Positions 9,003 through 17,668 of a stretch of 64,000 nt of DNA are shown one piece after another; positions within the stretch are counted from its first letter, which is position 1; the number at the start of each line of letters is the position of its first letter. The translations under genes were made by a program, and so were the position numbers. The DNA is from Myxococcota bacterium (lineage in GTDB: Bacteria > Myxococcota_A > UBA9160 > SMWR01). Below the pieces are notes generated by a model that worked only from the letters and a program-made list of their open reading frames with translations, was not told the origin of the DNA and searched no databases. Location: positions 103,452 through 167,451 of the forward strand of contig JAKVBI010000012.1 of the NCBI GenBank assembly GCA_022447545.1, written 5' to 3'.

Positions 9003-10139
9003 TCAGGTCGCGGCCCTGGCGAAGTGCGCCACGATTTCGACGTGCTCCGTGTAGGGAAACATCGCGTAGGCCTCCAGCGAACGCAGGAGGAGCCCGGCCT
9101 CCGACAGAAGTGCGCTTTCGGTCTCGAAGGAGCGCCATCCACAACTCACATAGACGAGTTGTGGTACGGCTCCGGCGCACAGGGCCTCGATCAATTCGGG
9201 GTCGAGACCCTTTCGCGGAGGGTCGACGATGGCGATGTCGACGCTTTCCAGATCGTCCAGACACTCTCCTGCGCGTCCTGGGAGCACGCGACAGCGACTG
9301 CGTGCTTCTGGGGGCAGCTGAGCCAAGCCGGTGGCGAGACCGACCAGGGCGTGGGGATCTACTTCATTGAACTCGACGGCGCGGCAGCGATCCGCCAGGC
9401 CCAGGCCAATGGGGCCCGTGCCCGCGTAGAACTCTCTCACCCGCACCTGGTTCGGGACGAGGCTTCGGACTCGCTCGACCAACCGTTCGAACAATTGACC
9501 GTGATTCTGGGCGAAGGCGCCCGGTGGCACGTGGATTCGCACACCGCCGACTTCCAGTTCGAGTCTTTTGTCTCCCGCCAGATGAGCCCAATGGGGTCCA
9601 AAGATCGAGTTCGTACGCTCGGGGTTTCCGTTCCACCATAGACCTTGGAGCGCATCCCCGAGCCGGTCTCGCAGTTGGGTCGCGAGGGGGTCCATGGATT
9701 CGGGACTCCGGTCATTGGTCACCACGGCCAGCTGAGCGCGTGTTCCGGAATCGTCCACGGCGATCTGCACGTAGCGCAGGAGGCCTCGATGGGGCCGGTC
9801 TGCGTAGGGGGCCAGGCCGGTCTCGCGAATGCCCGCACGCACTTCCTGGGCCACTCGGTTGATGAGCGGGTGGTGGATGGGGCAGCGCGGCATGTCGACG
9901 ATTCGGTGGGAGTCCGCCTGGAAGATCCCGAGCTTTGGCGACGTGCTTCGCCCGCGAACGGCTAGTTTTGCCCGTCGTCGGAATGACCAGGGTGAACCCT
10001 CGTGGACGACGGGCTCGGGGAGGCCTGCCCGCGCCGCCACGAGGGTCAGTGCGTCCATGGCTTCGGGGGCGATCCCCCGCTGCCCGAGGCGAGGGCATCC
10101 CGGACAGGGCGGGCGGTGGGGACAGGTGGCTTCCGACAT
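9003..10139 (-). CDS. TrmA/RlmD-family RNA (uracil-5-)-methyltransferase
   Basis: SAM-dependent 5-methyluridine methyltransferase for rRNA or tRNA. 378 residues. The N terminus has an iron-sulfur motif with Cys6, Cys12 and Cys15 plus a further CP in MPRCP, as in RlmD-type enzymes. The SAM-binding region is REFYAGTGPIGL, followed by IVDPPRKGLDP and the nucleophile motif VSCGW. There is no N-terminal TRAM domain, so the enzyme is shorter than E. coli RlmD. The ATG at 10139 lies 41 bases downstream of the cyclophilin gene. Whether the target is 23S U1939, U747 or tRNA U54 cannot be told. Confidence 0.88.
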   Translation of the reverse strand: MSEATCPHRPPCPGCPRLGQRGIAPEAMDALTLVAARAGLPEPVVHEGSPWSFRRRAKLAVRGRSTSPKLGIFQADSHRIVDMPRCPIHHPLINRVAQEVRAGIRETGLAPYADRPHRGLLRYVQIAVDDSGTRAQLAVVTNDRSPESMDPLATQLRDRLGDALQGLWWNGNPERTNSIFGPHWAHLAGDKRLELEVGGVRIHVPPGAFAQNHGQLFERLVERVRSLVPNQVRVREFYAGTGPIGLGLADRCRAVEFNEVDPHALVGLATGLAQLPPEARSRCRVLPGRAGECLDDLESVDIAIVDPPRKGLDPELIEALCAGAVPQLVYVSCGWRSFETESALLSEAGLLLRSLEAYAMFPYTEHVEIVAHFARAAT

Positions 10140-10180
10140 CGACTCGTGGCGTCGGGCCGGGTTCCGTGGGCGTCCGTCGC

Positions 10181-10696
10181 CTATTCGACGACCGTAATGG
10201 AAGTCATCTGGACGGGCGTCAGCGGGCGGTCCTGGCCATCGGTGGGGGTGTTCTCGATCTCCTTCAAGATGTCCATTCCGTCGGTGACCCGACCGAAGAC
10301 CGGGTGTTTGGATTGGCCCGGTGAGAACCAGTCGAGATACCCGTTGTGAACCGTATTGATGAAGAACTGGCAGCTTCCGCTGTTGGGCTGGCCCGTGTTG
10401 GCCATGGATAGAGTGCCCGGTTCGTTGGAGAACTGGGCGTCTTCCGGGTGTTCGTCCTGGATGCATCCATCGGGCCCGTTGCCGGTGCCAGCGCGTGGGC
10501 TCTGGGGGTCGGCGCTGTGCGGGCAGCCGAACTGAACCATGAAACCCTGGATGACGCGGTGGAAGTGGAGGCCGTCGTAGAACCCGGACTTTGCGAGGGT
10601 CAGGAAGTTGCCCGCCGTCACGGGCATTTTGTCTTCGAACAACTCGATGGTCACGGTTCCGAGGCTGGTATTGAGCTGAGCAGTGGGATTGGGCAT
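10181..10696 (-). CDS. Peptidyl-prolyl cis-trans isomerase, cyclophilin type
   Basis: Cyclophilin that accelerates prolyl isomerisation during protein folding. 171 residues, single domain, no signal peptide, so cytosolic. Characteristic stretches are [11 protein letters not shown] with the catalytic arginine, GSQFFI-like GSCQFFIN, and [10 protein letters not shown]. It starts 9 bases after the stop of the upstream glycosyltransferase gene and precedes the RNA methyltransferase, so it is probably co-transcribed with both. Confidence 0.95.
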   Translation of the reverse strand: MPNPTAQLNTSLGTVTIELFEDKMPVTAGNFLTLAKSGFYDGLHFHRVIQGFMVQFGCPHSADPQSPRAGTGNGPDGCIQDEHPEDAQFSNEPGTLSMANTGQPNSGSCQFFINTVHNGYLDWFSPGQSKHPVFGRVTDGMDILKEIENTPTDGQDRPLTPVQMTSITVVE

Positions 10697-10705
10697 GGCC
10701 TGTGC

Positions 10706-11869
10706 CTAGCAGTTTTCATCCGCATCGGCCATCGGTGGAGGGTTTTCGGTCCCGGTTCCCAGGGCCTCCAAGAGGGCGCCCGCGATGACCTGGTCGCCAT
10801 CGGAAGCCAGAGGGTCCTGCTGGGTGGGAAGGGAGAGAAGGGCGTCGAGGTGCTCGCGCCAGCGACCGTCCTCGAAATCCTCCCGGGGCATGCTGCGCGC
10901 CGTGCAGTAGCGGGCCAGCCCAGCCTCGAGGGCTGGAATCTCTCGAAAGTTCTGGCGAGGGAGGTGGAGAAATCGCGTGCCATGGGCACAGGCCTCGGCA
11001 ACCGTTCCATAGCCGGGTTTCCCGAGGATGACGTCACAGGCATTGACCAGATCCTCGTGGGGAATCGGGCTCGGGTGGGAGAGGGTCGTCCAGGCCGAGG
11101 CCAGGCCCTCGGGGGGGTCGCTGAAGCCCAGGAACCGGTAGTCCTCCAGGTCGTTGGCCTGGGGGCCCCGATCCGGTTTGGCGCCGAATCCGCCGAAAGA
11201 GACCAGGACCAGGGGCCGTCCATCGTCGGGGAGCCCCAGGGCGTGCAGGCTTTGCCTGCGGTCCCGGGTGGCATGGTTGACCAACAGAGGGGTGTCGAGG
11301 ATCGATCCGAAGGCGTCGAATTCGCCGTGAAAGGGCAGTCGGAAGAGGTGGTTGGCCATCGCATAGGCTTCGGCGTAGCGCTCCACGGCGGGTCGGAAGC
11401 CTGCTTCGTCCGCCGCATAGGGTTCTAGAATCCAGTCCCAGCTGAAATTTGCTACCGCGACGCTGTGCACGCCGGCGCGGGCAGCGGCGGCGAAAGCCAG
11501 GGCGGGGATGTCACCCACGACGAGGTCGGCTCCCCGTTGCTCCAGAAACCGGGCTTCGCGTTCCACGGCGCTGTTCCAGTCCGTCAGGAATGCCTGGTGG
11601 GCCTGCAGAGTGCTGGGCAGGTCGAGGTCGAGTCCATTGGGTTGCAGAACCCCGACGTCGATGACCGCCGTCGAGCATGTGAGATCTCGGTCGCGCTCTG
11701 TGAAGATCCAGTGTGGAGCCTGGGTGCGTACGTGCAGGTCGAGGAGATCCCCCGCTCTCGTCTTCATGGCCGCTGCCAGGGCCCGCATGCGCGTGGCGTG
11801 GCCGTAGCCGTGTCCCGAAACGTAGAAGACGACGCGTGCCCGTTTCGAAGATCCGGAGAATCGACCCAT
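10706..11869 (-). CDS. MurG-like GT-B glycosyltransferase
   Basis: GT-B fold protein resembling MurG/GT28-type transferases and the N-terminal domain of arabinokinase-like proteins. 387 residues from the ATG at 11869, preceded by AGGCGGGATCCC. An in-frame start 10 codons upstream is less likely. The glycine-rich loop SGHGYGHATR at 18-27 is typical of the donor/acceptor loop, and GKPGYGTVAEACAHGT resembles the C-terminal nucleotide-sugar site. No transmembrane segment is evident. Substrate unknown. Confidence 0.82.
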   Translation of the reverse strand: MGRFSGSSKRARVVFYVSGHGYGHATRMRALAAAMKTRAGDLLDLHVRTQAPHWIFTERDRDLTCSTAVIDVGVLQPNGLDLDLPSTLQAHQAFLTDWNSAVEREARFLEQRGADLVVGDIPALAFAAAARAGVHSVAVANFSWDWILEPYAADEAGFRPAVERYAEAYAMANHLFRLPFHGEFDAFGSILDTPLLVNHATRDRRQSLHALGLPDDGRPLVLVSFGGFGAKPDRGPQANDLEDYRFLGFSDPPEGLASAWTTLSHPSPIPHEDLVNACDVILGKPGYGTVAEACAHGTRFLHLPRQNFREIPALEAGLARYCTARSMPREDFEDGRWREHLDALLSLPTQQDPLASDGDQVIAGALLEALGTGTENPPPMADADENC

Positions 11870-11973
11870 GGGATCCCGCCTTTGTGGAGTCGGGCACATC
11901 GCGCGTTGGCCTCAGGGATCGAGTCTGCGCAAGAGCCGGTGCGAGCGCTGCGGAGTTCGCAGTCGGAAGCGGG

Positions 11974-13047
11974 TCAGGGGAGTTGGAGGTCCTGTTCGCT
12001 GAAGCTGTAAAGCTCCGCGTATTCGGCATCCCGCCGGGCGATCAGCTTGCCCGTTTCCACCATCACCCGGCATTGCTTGACGGTCGCATCGTCCTGCATC
12101 TTTCCGTCGATCATCACAGTTCCCGTACCGTCGCCCATTTCCTCGATGACTCGCTTCGCCCAGAGAACTTCGTCCGGCGGGGGGCTGAACACTCGCCGCG
12201 CGATTTCGATTTGGTTGGGATGGAGCGACCAGGCTCCTACGCAACCCATGAGGAAGGCATTTCGGAACTGGTCCTCGCATGCAATGGGGTCCGAGATGTC
12301 GCCGAACGGGCCGTAATAGGGCAGGCAGCCCGTCGCCGCACAGGCGTCCACCATACGGGCCATGGTGTAGTGCCAAAGGTCCTGTTGGGCCGTTGCGCGG
12401 TGGGCATCAGGGTCGTTGGCATCGGGGTCCACGCGCACCAGGTAGCCCGGGTGACCGCCGCCGACGCGGGTCGTTTTCATTCGCCGCGATGCGGCGAGAT
12501 CCGCCGGGCCCAGGCTGATCCCCTGCATGCGCGGACTCGCGGCGCAGATCTCCTCGACGTTGGCAACGCCGAGTGCAGTCTCGAGGATGGCGTGAACCAG
12601 GATGCTGCGAGAAACCTGTCCCTTGGCTTCGAGTTGAGCGAGAAGGCGGTCCACGTAGTGGATGTCCCAGGCTCCCTCGACTTTGGGAACCATGATCACG
12701 TCGATGACGTTGCCCACCTCGGTGACGATCCGAATCAGGTCGTCGAGAACCCAGGGGCTGTCGAGGCTGTTGATGCGAACCCAGAATTGCGTGTCCCCGA
12801 AATCGTTGTCCTTGGCGATCTGGATCAGACCCTCGCGGGCAGCGACCTTGTTGTTGGCATCGATGGCGTCCTCGAGATTCGCCAGGAGGACGTCGGTCTT
12901 TGGGATGATGCCCGGGACCTTCACCGCCATCCGTTCGTTGCTTGGATCGAAGAAATGGATCATGCGAGACGGCCGCACGGGGATGTCCGCCGGCGGTTGC
13001 GGAGCGCCGAGAGCCAGGGGGGTCGTGAAATCACGGGGGTTGCGCAT
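11974..13047 (-). CDS. mcl: L-malyl-CoA/beta-methylmalyl-CoA lyase (CitE-like)
   Basis: Mg-dependent aldolase-type lyase that splits beta-methylmalyl-CoA to glyoxylate and propionyl-CoA, or malyl-CoA to glyoxylate and acetyl-CoA. 357 residues. It shows [23 protein letters not shown]-like [24 protein letters not shown] and [11 protein letters not shown], and the C-terminal [14 protein letters not shown]. These match Mcl1 of the ethylmalonyl-CoA pathway and Chloroflexus Mcl as I remember them. Start chosen for GAGGA 9 bases before the ATG. It is the last gene of the CoA-ligase/ferredoxin operon. Confidence 0.9.
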   Translation of the reverse strand: MRNPRDFTTPLALGAPQPPADIPVRPSRMIHFFDPSNERMAVKVPGIIPKTDVLLANLEDAIDANNKVAAREGLIQIAKDNDFGDTQFWVRINSLDSPWVLDDLIRIVTEVGNVIDVIMVPKVEGAWDIHYVDRLLAQLEAKGQVSRSILVHAILETALGVANVEEICAASPRMQGISLGPADLAASRRMKTTRVGGGHPGYLVRVDPDANDPDAHRATAQQDLWHYTMARMVDACAATGCLPYYGPFGDISDPIACEDQFRNAFLMGCVGAWSLHPNQIEIARRVFSPPPDEVLWAKRVIEEMGDGTGTVMIDGKMQDDATVKQCRVMVETGKLIARRDAEYAELYSFSEQDLQLP

Positions 13048-13119
13048 GCTGCGGTCCTCTTGGCGTGGGTTTTGAAATGGAGAAGGGGGTTCGAGACTCT
13101 GCTGGGATCTACGTCGCCG

Positions 13120-13341
13120 TTATTCGTAGAGTTTGCGGACTTCCACCGCGCCCTTGGGCATGGCTTCGATGCACAGGTCACAAAGCGTGCATTCGTCGAG
13201 GTTTTCTTCCACGATCTGCAGGGGTTCGTTCTCGACTTGGGCAAAGATGGAAACGGGGCACACCTCCACCAACTTGGCCGAAAGTTCCGCGTCGCCGGCT
13301 ACAGCTTCGGACACCTTGACGTCGATGAACATTCCCGGCAT
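13120..13341 (-). CDS. Small single-cluster [4Fe-4S] ferredoxin-like protein
   Basis: 73-residue acidic protein. One cluster could be held by Cys28 (VCPVSIF) together with Cys51, Cys54 and Cys57 (ECTLCDLC). The place where a second cluster would take its cysteine has Met61 (IEAMP instead of EACP), so only one cluster is expected. It begins 2 bases after the sucD-like stop and lies 72 bases before the lyase gene, clearly in the operon. Its redox partner is unknown; no oxidoreductase is in the operon. It is short enough to be missed by automatic annotation. Confidence 0.85.
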   Translation of the reverse strand: MPGMFIDVKVSEAVAGDAELSAKLVEVCPVSIFAQVENEPLQIVEENLDECTLCDLCIEAMPKGAVEVRKLYE

Positions 13342-13343
13342 GG

Positions 13344-14249
13344 CTATCGGCTCTCCGCGAGTCGTTGTTGAATGAGTTCCGGGATCTCTTCGATGCGCTC
13401 GGCCACCGAGATCCCCGAGCGCTTCATGCGCTCGATTTTGTCGGCCGTCGTGTCGGCCTTGCCCTCGACGATCGTCCCCGCGTGGCCAAAGCGCATCCCC
13501 GGCATTTCGTCCATGAAGCGTCCGGCCATGAAAGCGACGATGGGAAGGCGTGAGTCGTTTTCCGCCACCCATTCGGCCAGCTCGGCTTCCATCCTGCCCC
13601 CGGGCTCCGAGTAGATGGCGATGGCCTTGGTTTCCGGGTCCGCTTCGAACAGGGGCATGAGTTCGGCATAGGCGGTGCCGATGATGGCATCGCCTCCAAT
13701 GGAGACCGCGGTGCTCTGACCGAGACCTGCGGCCGTCAAGGTGTTGGCGATCTCAGTGGTCATCCCGCCGGAGCGCGACATGATCCCCACGGGCCCTTTC
13801 GTGTAGGCCTTGCGGGTGTCTTCCGCGGGTCCACCTACACCTCCCATCTTGACCTCTCCCGGAGTGATGATCCCGAGACAATTGGGGCCGATGATTCGCG
13901 CACCGCGCAGGCGCGCCAACTCCACCATCTGTGCCACCTCCAGTCGCGGAATCCGCTCGGTGACAATGACGATGATCTTGATACCGTTTTCGATGGCTTC
14001 GAAGACGGCATCGCGGGTGAATTTGGGTGGGACGCACACCACGGCGCCGTCGACCTTCGTGCGTGCGGTGATGTCGCGTACACAGTCGTAGACGGGGACG
14101 CCGTAGACCTCGCGGCCAGCGCGGCCAGGTGTCACCCCCCCGACGATCTTCGACCCGTAGGCGAGGTTCTCGCGGGTGAGGCTCACGGCTTCCCGGCCCG
14201 TGATTCCCTGTACGATGAAAGTGGTGTTCTTGTCGATCAGGATCGCCAC
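13344..14249 (-). CDS. Succinyl/malyl-CoA ligase alpha subunit-like protein (SucD family)
   Basis: CoA-binding/phosphohistidine subunit of an NDP-forming acyl-CoA synthetase. 301 residues. N-terminal CoA-binding Rossmann domain (VQGITGREAV, GGVTPGRAG), GPNCLGIITPGEVKMG, the ligase motif IGGDAIIGT, and the active-site histidine His256 in RFGHAGTIVEG. GTG start with GGAG upstream. It pairs with the SucC-like subunit 30 bases upstream. Substrate may be succinate, malate, mesaconate or another C4/C5 diacid; its setting beside malyl-CoA lyase favours malate or methylmalate, by inference. Confidence 0.88.
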   Translation of the reverse strand: MAILIDKNTTFIVQGITGREAVSLTRENLAYGSKIVGGVTPGRAGREVYGVPVYDCVRDITARTKVDGAVVCVPPKFTRDAVFEAIENGIKIIVIVTERIPRLEVAQMVELARLRGARIIGPNCLGIITPGEVKMGGVGGPAEDTRKAYTKGPVGIMSRSGGMTTEIANTLTAAGLGQSTAVSIGGDAIIGTAYAELMPLFEADPETKAIAIYSEPGGRMEAELAEWVAENDSRLPIVAFMAGRFMDEMPGMRFGHAGTIVEGKADTTADKIERMKRSGISVAERIEEIPELIQQRLAESR

Positions 14250-14279
14250 GGTCTCACTCCACTCCCGCGTCGCGGGCGT

Positions 14280-15488
14280 TCAAGACTCGGCCTGCATCTT
14301 CGCCACGGCCCGGCCCGCGGCTTCGTACATTGAAACGCTTCGGTCGCAGTACTCCACACCGTACCGCTCGAGGATCTTGAATCCCTCTTCTTCCCAGGAG
14401 CCGGGGATGCGGAAGATGGTGATGGTCTCAGCCGGGTCTCGGCCCGATTCGACGACGCCTTTGATGACGCCACGCGCGACGATGTCCACGCGGGTATTGG
14501 AGACCACGTTCATCATCACCGCGATCTTCGCCACTTCGGGTTTCGAGAGCACGAGTTTGGTCAACTCGCAGGCTTTCTTGACGCTGGGATTGCCGCCGAT
14601 CTCGCAGTAGTTGGCCGGCCGTCCCCCGTGCTTGCGCACAGCGTCGAAGAGAGTGAGGGAACCGCCACCGGCGCCGATGACGAGGCCGAGATCACCGTCG
14701 AATTCCACCACGTTTCCCGCGACCCCGCGGTGGTCTGACGCGTCGACCTTGGCACCGGCGGTTTCGAAGGGTGTGGGAGGGCGTGCCTGGCGGGTTTCAT
14801 CCGCTCCGATGCCCAACTCTTCGACCAGCGCGGAATGCTTGTCCCGCGCCTCGGCTTCCAGGTCAATGTGGCCATCGAGTACGAGAAAGCGCCCATCCTC
14901 CAGGCGTACCAGCGGGTTGATCTCTGCCAGAGTCAGGTCATAGGCGAGGAAGATCTCGACCAGGGTCGTGACGATGGGTGTCAGGCGATTGAGGGCGCTT
15001 CCCGTGACACCCGTGGCGCCGATGGCTTCTTTCGCCAGGCGCGGAGTGAAGGGGAGAATCGTGGAGATGTGGGTTTGGCTGACGTGGTCCGGGTGTTTTT
15101 CCGCAACCTCTTCGATATCGATCCCACCCATGTCGCTGAAGATCAGAACGGGCAGCTTTCGACGACCATCCCAGGTGATCGCCACGTAGTACTCCTGGGC
15201 GATGGGGCTCTTTTCTTCCACGAGAATCGATTTCGCGGTCTGTCCGTTGACGACGATGGGCAGGATCTCATCGAATAGTTGTGCGGCCTCATCCGGCGTA
15301 TCGGCAAACTTCACCGCTCCCGCCTTCATTCGGCCTCCCGAGAGCACCTGACTCTTCAGGACGACCGGTCCGCCGATCTGCTCGGCGTGTTCTCGGGCTT
15401 CCTCGCGGGTGTGCGCAAGGCCTCGCTTCCCCAAAGGGAGACCGTGGCGTTCGAACAATTCCTTGGATTCGTACTCATAGAAGCGCAT
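14280..15488 (-). CDS. Divergent ATP-grasp CoA ligase beta subunit (SucC-like)
   Basis: Nucleotide- and diacid-binding subunit of an acyl-CoA synthetase. 402 residues. ATP-grasp N-terminal part begins FYEYESKELFERHGLP and contains VLKSQVLSGGRMKAG and LAEINPLV. The C-terminal half is unusual: YCEIGGNPSVKKACELTKL replaces the usual FLDVGG(G)A loop. The frame runs to a TGA at 14280 just before the SucD-like gene. A promoter and a GC-rich hairpin precede it. It looks like a separate branch from the housekeeping SucC, so a substrate other than succinate is possible. Confidence 0.85.
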   Translation of the reverse strand: MRFYEYESKELFERHGLPLGKRGLAHTREEAREHAEQIGGPVVLKSQVLSGGRMKAGAVKFADTPDEAAQLFDEILPIVVNGQTAKSILVEEKSPIAQEYYVAITWDGRRKLPVLIFSDMGGIDIEEVAEKHPDHVSQTHISTILPFTPRLAKEAIGATGVTGSALNRLTPIVTTLVEIFLAYDLTLAEINPLVRLEDGRFLVLDGHIDLEAEARDKHSALVEELGIGADETRQARPPTPFETAGAKVDASDHRGVAGNVVEFDGDLGLVIGAGGGSLTLFDAVRKHGGRPANYCEIGGNPSVKKACELTKLVLSKPEVAKIAVMMNVVSNTRVDIVARGVIKGVVESGRDPAETITIFRIPGSWEEEGFKILERYGVEYCDRSVSMYEAAGRAVAKMQAES

Positions 15489-15510
15489 GGCCAGCCTCTC
15501 GGGTGTGGCT

Positions 15511-15530
15511 GGGCCCCCGTTCAGGGGCCC
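15511..15530 (-). repeat. GC-rich hairpin in the leader of the CoA-ligase operon
   Basis: GGGCCCC and GGGGCCC arms around a five-to-six-base loop, 22 bases before the SucC-like ATG and about 10 bases past the -10 element. No U tract follows, so an mRNA-stability or attenuation role is as likely as termination of the maoC transcript. Confidence 0.5.
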
Positions 15531-15539
15531 GCAACGTGG

Positions 15540-15569
15540 ATTCTAGGTGGGGGGCCGGTCTCCAGACAA
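15540..15569 (-). promoter_or_regulatory. Promoter of the CoA ligase-ferredoxin-lyase operon
   Basis: Minus-strand TTGTCT (15564-15569), 18-base spacer, TAGAAT (15540-15545). It sits in the 86-base gap after maoC, so the ligase-ferredoxin-lyase genes can be expressed separately from maoC. Confidence 0.5.
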
Positions 15570-15574
15570 CGCCA

Positions 15575-16702
15575 TCAGGCGTAGTGACTTCGGCGTTTGA
15601 CCGCGATCTCGCGGTCGAGTTCGAAGATCTGGGTTTTCTTCCAGCCTGCCGGTGCATCGGCGTGTTCTTCCCCTTCCGCACGTTCGAATTTGTGACCGTG
15701 GAGAACGCAATCGAGGATTCCGAGATCCGGACGGGACGGGTGGTCGCGTTTGTCTCGAACATGCGTGGACGCGAACACCGTGTCACCGGCGAATAGCGGC
15801 GCCGTGTGACGTCCGGTCCCATACCGGATGTCACCCAGTGCATTGTCTCCGACGTCTGGAGACGAAAGGCCCAGGCAGAGGACGAAGGGGATTCCGCCGA
15901 AGATGATCAGCTTTCCCCCGACGTATTGGGATGGGTCGAGATCGATCATGTACTGGTTGCAGTGCACCTGGCTCGTATTGTCGAGGATGGCCGTCAGGTG
16001 GATGTGCTCGTCGGTCATGGTGCGTCCGCGCGAGTGTTCGATCATGGTACCGGGCCGGAAATCCTCGAAATAGCTGTCCGAGCTGGATAGATGCGCGAGG
16101 GTCGAGTACTCGGCCGACGCGTCGTAGGGTGGCAACCAGAGTTCACAGTCCACGTCATCGGGCTCGATCTGCCCCGCGTGGAGTTCCGCAGCGTCGTCGT
16201 GCTTGTAGACCTGGACCTTGCGCTGCCAGGCCATCACGATGGCCTCGTCGTCGGTATCGATATTCTTGCGCGCGATGGACTGGACGTGGACGATGCCCAG
16301 GTTTGGGCGCTTCGAGGAGGGGCGCACGCCCAGGACCTTCGTTTCCACCTCCACCGTGTCCCCCACGTAGAGCGGCGCGCCGAATTTCATGTCGACGTAT
16401 TCGAGATTGGCTCGTGCGTTCTCGGAAATGTCTTCGACGGTTTGGCTGAATGCGACGAGCATGGTCAGCCCCGGTGGGCAGACCAGTGCGCGGTATCCAT
16501 GGCGCTGTGCGTAGCGAGCATTCTTCGCCAGCGGATTCGACGTCATCGCGAATTCTGTGAAGGTGGTGAAAAGTCCCTCGGTGACGGTCTTGCCCCCTTT
16601 GTGACGGAAGATCTGCCCCGGCTCGAAGTCTTCGAGGAAGTTGCCCGTTCGCTTTCGGATCACCTCGAGGGGCTGTGTGGAATCGTCATGGGTAGGCGCC
16701 AA
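15575..16702 (-). CDS. Double hot-dog MaoC-like dehydratase, probably mesaconyl-CoA hydratase type
   Basis: Predicted reversible hydration of mesaconyl-CoA to beta-methylmalyl-CoA. 375 residues made of two hot-dog domains. The first opens with NFLEDFEPGQIFRHKGGKTVTEG and the second with SYFEDFRPGTMIEHSRGRTMT, the paired MaoC openings seen in this family, which is usually about 340-370 residues. The start is a TTG behind a very strong GGAGGAGG. Neighbouring lyase and ligase genes support the mesaconyl/methylmalyl assignment. Itaconyl-CoA hydratase is an alternative because those loci also combine MaoC and CitE-like proteins. Confidence 0.85.
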   Translation of the reverse strand: MAPTHDDSTQPLEVIRKRTGNFLEDFEPGQIFRHKGGKTVTEGLFTTFTEFAMTSNPLAKNARYAQRHGYRALVCPPGLTMLVAFSQTVEDISENARANLEYVDMKFGAPLYVGDTVEVETKVLGVRPSSKRPNLGIVHVQSIARKNIDTDDEAIVMAWQRKVQVYKHDDAAELHAGQIEPDDVDCELWLPPYDASAEYSTLAHLSSSDSYFEDFRPGTMIEHSRGRTMTDEHIHLTAILDNTSQVHCNQYMIDLDPSQYVGGKLIIFGGIPFVLCLGLSSPDVGDNALGDIRYGTGRHTAPLFAGDTVFASTHVRDKRDHPSRPDLGILDCVLHGHKFERAEGEEHADAPAGWKKTQIFELDREIAVKRRSHYA

Positions 16703-16918
16703 GAACTCCTCCTCCGGGTCCCTGTGGAGCTGAAGAAATGATTTGTCTCGGGTGGAACTTCGGCCTTCGGGCCTCGGTTCAACCGGCTTCCGTTCGTCCC
16801 CCGAGTGTTTCCGCGGACACCGGGAACTCAGAGCTCCAGAGCCAGGGAATGACCCGCTGGCGGCCGAATTCTATTCCATCTCCGGCTCCTCGCCTAGCGG
16901 CCGGATGGCCCGGAGGGC

Positions 16919-16935
16919 CGTGACTGTGCGTCACG
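16919..16935. repeat. Inverted repeat CGTGAC-5-GTCACG
   Basis: Perfect six-base arms with a five-base centre, immediately beyond the stop of the endonuclease III-like gene and followed by GGCCC/GGGCC arms. It could be an operator in front of maoC or a terminator stem without a U tract. Confidence 0.4.
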
Positions 16936-16940
16936 GAGTT

Positions 16941-17639
16941 TCATGATCCAGGGCTGAGGAGATGGGGGCAATGGCCTGACAAGGGGCAGCGTTCCGGCTG
17001 GTCACGTGCGCAGGACAGCCCACCGAGGCGCTCGAGCCCCCACTCCAGGTCCGCGAAGGAGAGGTCGTCCGGTTCTTTGCGGATTGCGGCCCGGAGCGCC
17101 CCGGGTTCTCCTTCGAGATCCTCGGATTCGCCGATGAACCCAAGATGGATAGCGGCTGCCCGGGCGGCCGGGTGGAGGGGCAGTTCCATGGCCTGCGCCC
17201 AGGTTTCTCGCAGGGGCCGAAGAAATCTCGTCACTCCCCCAACGCCGAATCCAGGGGCCAGATTCGTCAGGCGCGGCCCCAGTTCTTGCAGATCCACTGC
17301 GTTCGAGGCCAGGGCCTCCAGGGATCCTCCTGCCTTCGAAAGCCCCTCCGCCAGGCGGATTACTTGGCGCGCAGCTTGCTCGTGGCGGGGAAAGTCCACG
17401 GATCGCAGCACTGAAGCCACCCGGGAAGCACCGGTTTGAAGCAGGGTTGCGGGTCTTTCGAGTCCATGCTCACGCAGGGAGAGGAAGGCACGGAGGCTGG
17501 TCTGGGTCGCGATCCGCCCGCCCAAGAGGGAGTTGGCGATCAGCCAGCGGCCCACATCCTCTTCGTCGCCCAGATCGAGCCCCAACCGGGCGGTTGGGTG
17601 GCTTCCCATCGTTTCCACGAGCCCGCTCATGGTAACCAT
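16941..17639 (-). CDS. Endonuclease III-like (HhH-GPD-related) protein, function uncertain
   Basis: 232 residues, all-helical in appearance. LANSLLGGRIATQTSLRAF and the C-terminal cysteine run (CARDQPERCPLSGHCP) recall the helix-hairpin-helix/iron-sulfur organisation of endonuclease III relatives. The central helix-hairpin-helix LPGVG(R/H)-like sequence and the catalytic Lys/Asp pair are not obvious (GVGGVTRFL is the nearest), and only three clear C-terminal cysteines are seen. It may be a structural relative without glycosylase activity. Divergent from the MDR gene; a second ATG lies three codons in. Confidence 0.65.
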   Translation of the reverse strand: MVTMSGLVETMGSHPTARLGLDLGDEEDVGRWLIANSLLGGRIATQTSLRAFLSLREHGLERPATLLQTGASRVASVLRSVDFPRHEQAARQVIRLAEGLSKAGGSLEALASNAVDLQELGPRLTNLAPGFGVGGVTRFLRPLRETWAQAMELPLHPAARAAAIHLGFIGESEDLEGEPGALRAAIRKEPDDLSFADLEWGLERLGGLSCARDQPERCPLSGHCPHLLSPGS

Positions 17640-17668
17640 GACGATCCTTCTCGGATTGCGCCCGGCGA

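Noticed and set aside
8941-9264. Longer version of the glycosyltransferase starting at 9264
   Set aside because: It would run into the RNA methyltransferase gene on the same strand; the GTG at 8940 begins right before the Rossmann strand.
11713-13371. A 552-codon open frame on the plus strand
   Set aside because: Antisense to the lyase and glycosyltransferase genes, with no recognisable motifs and a skewed composition.
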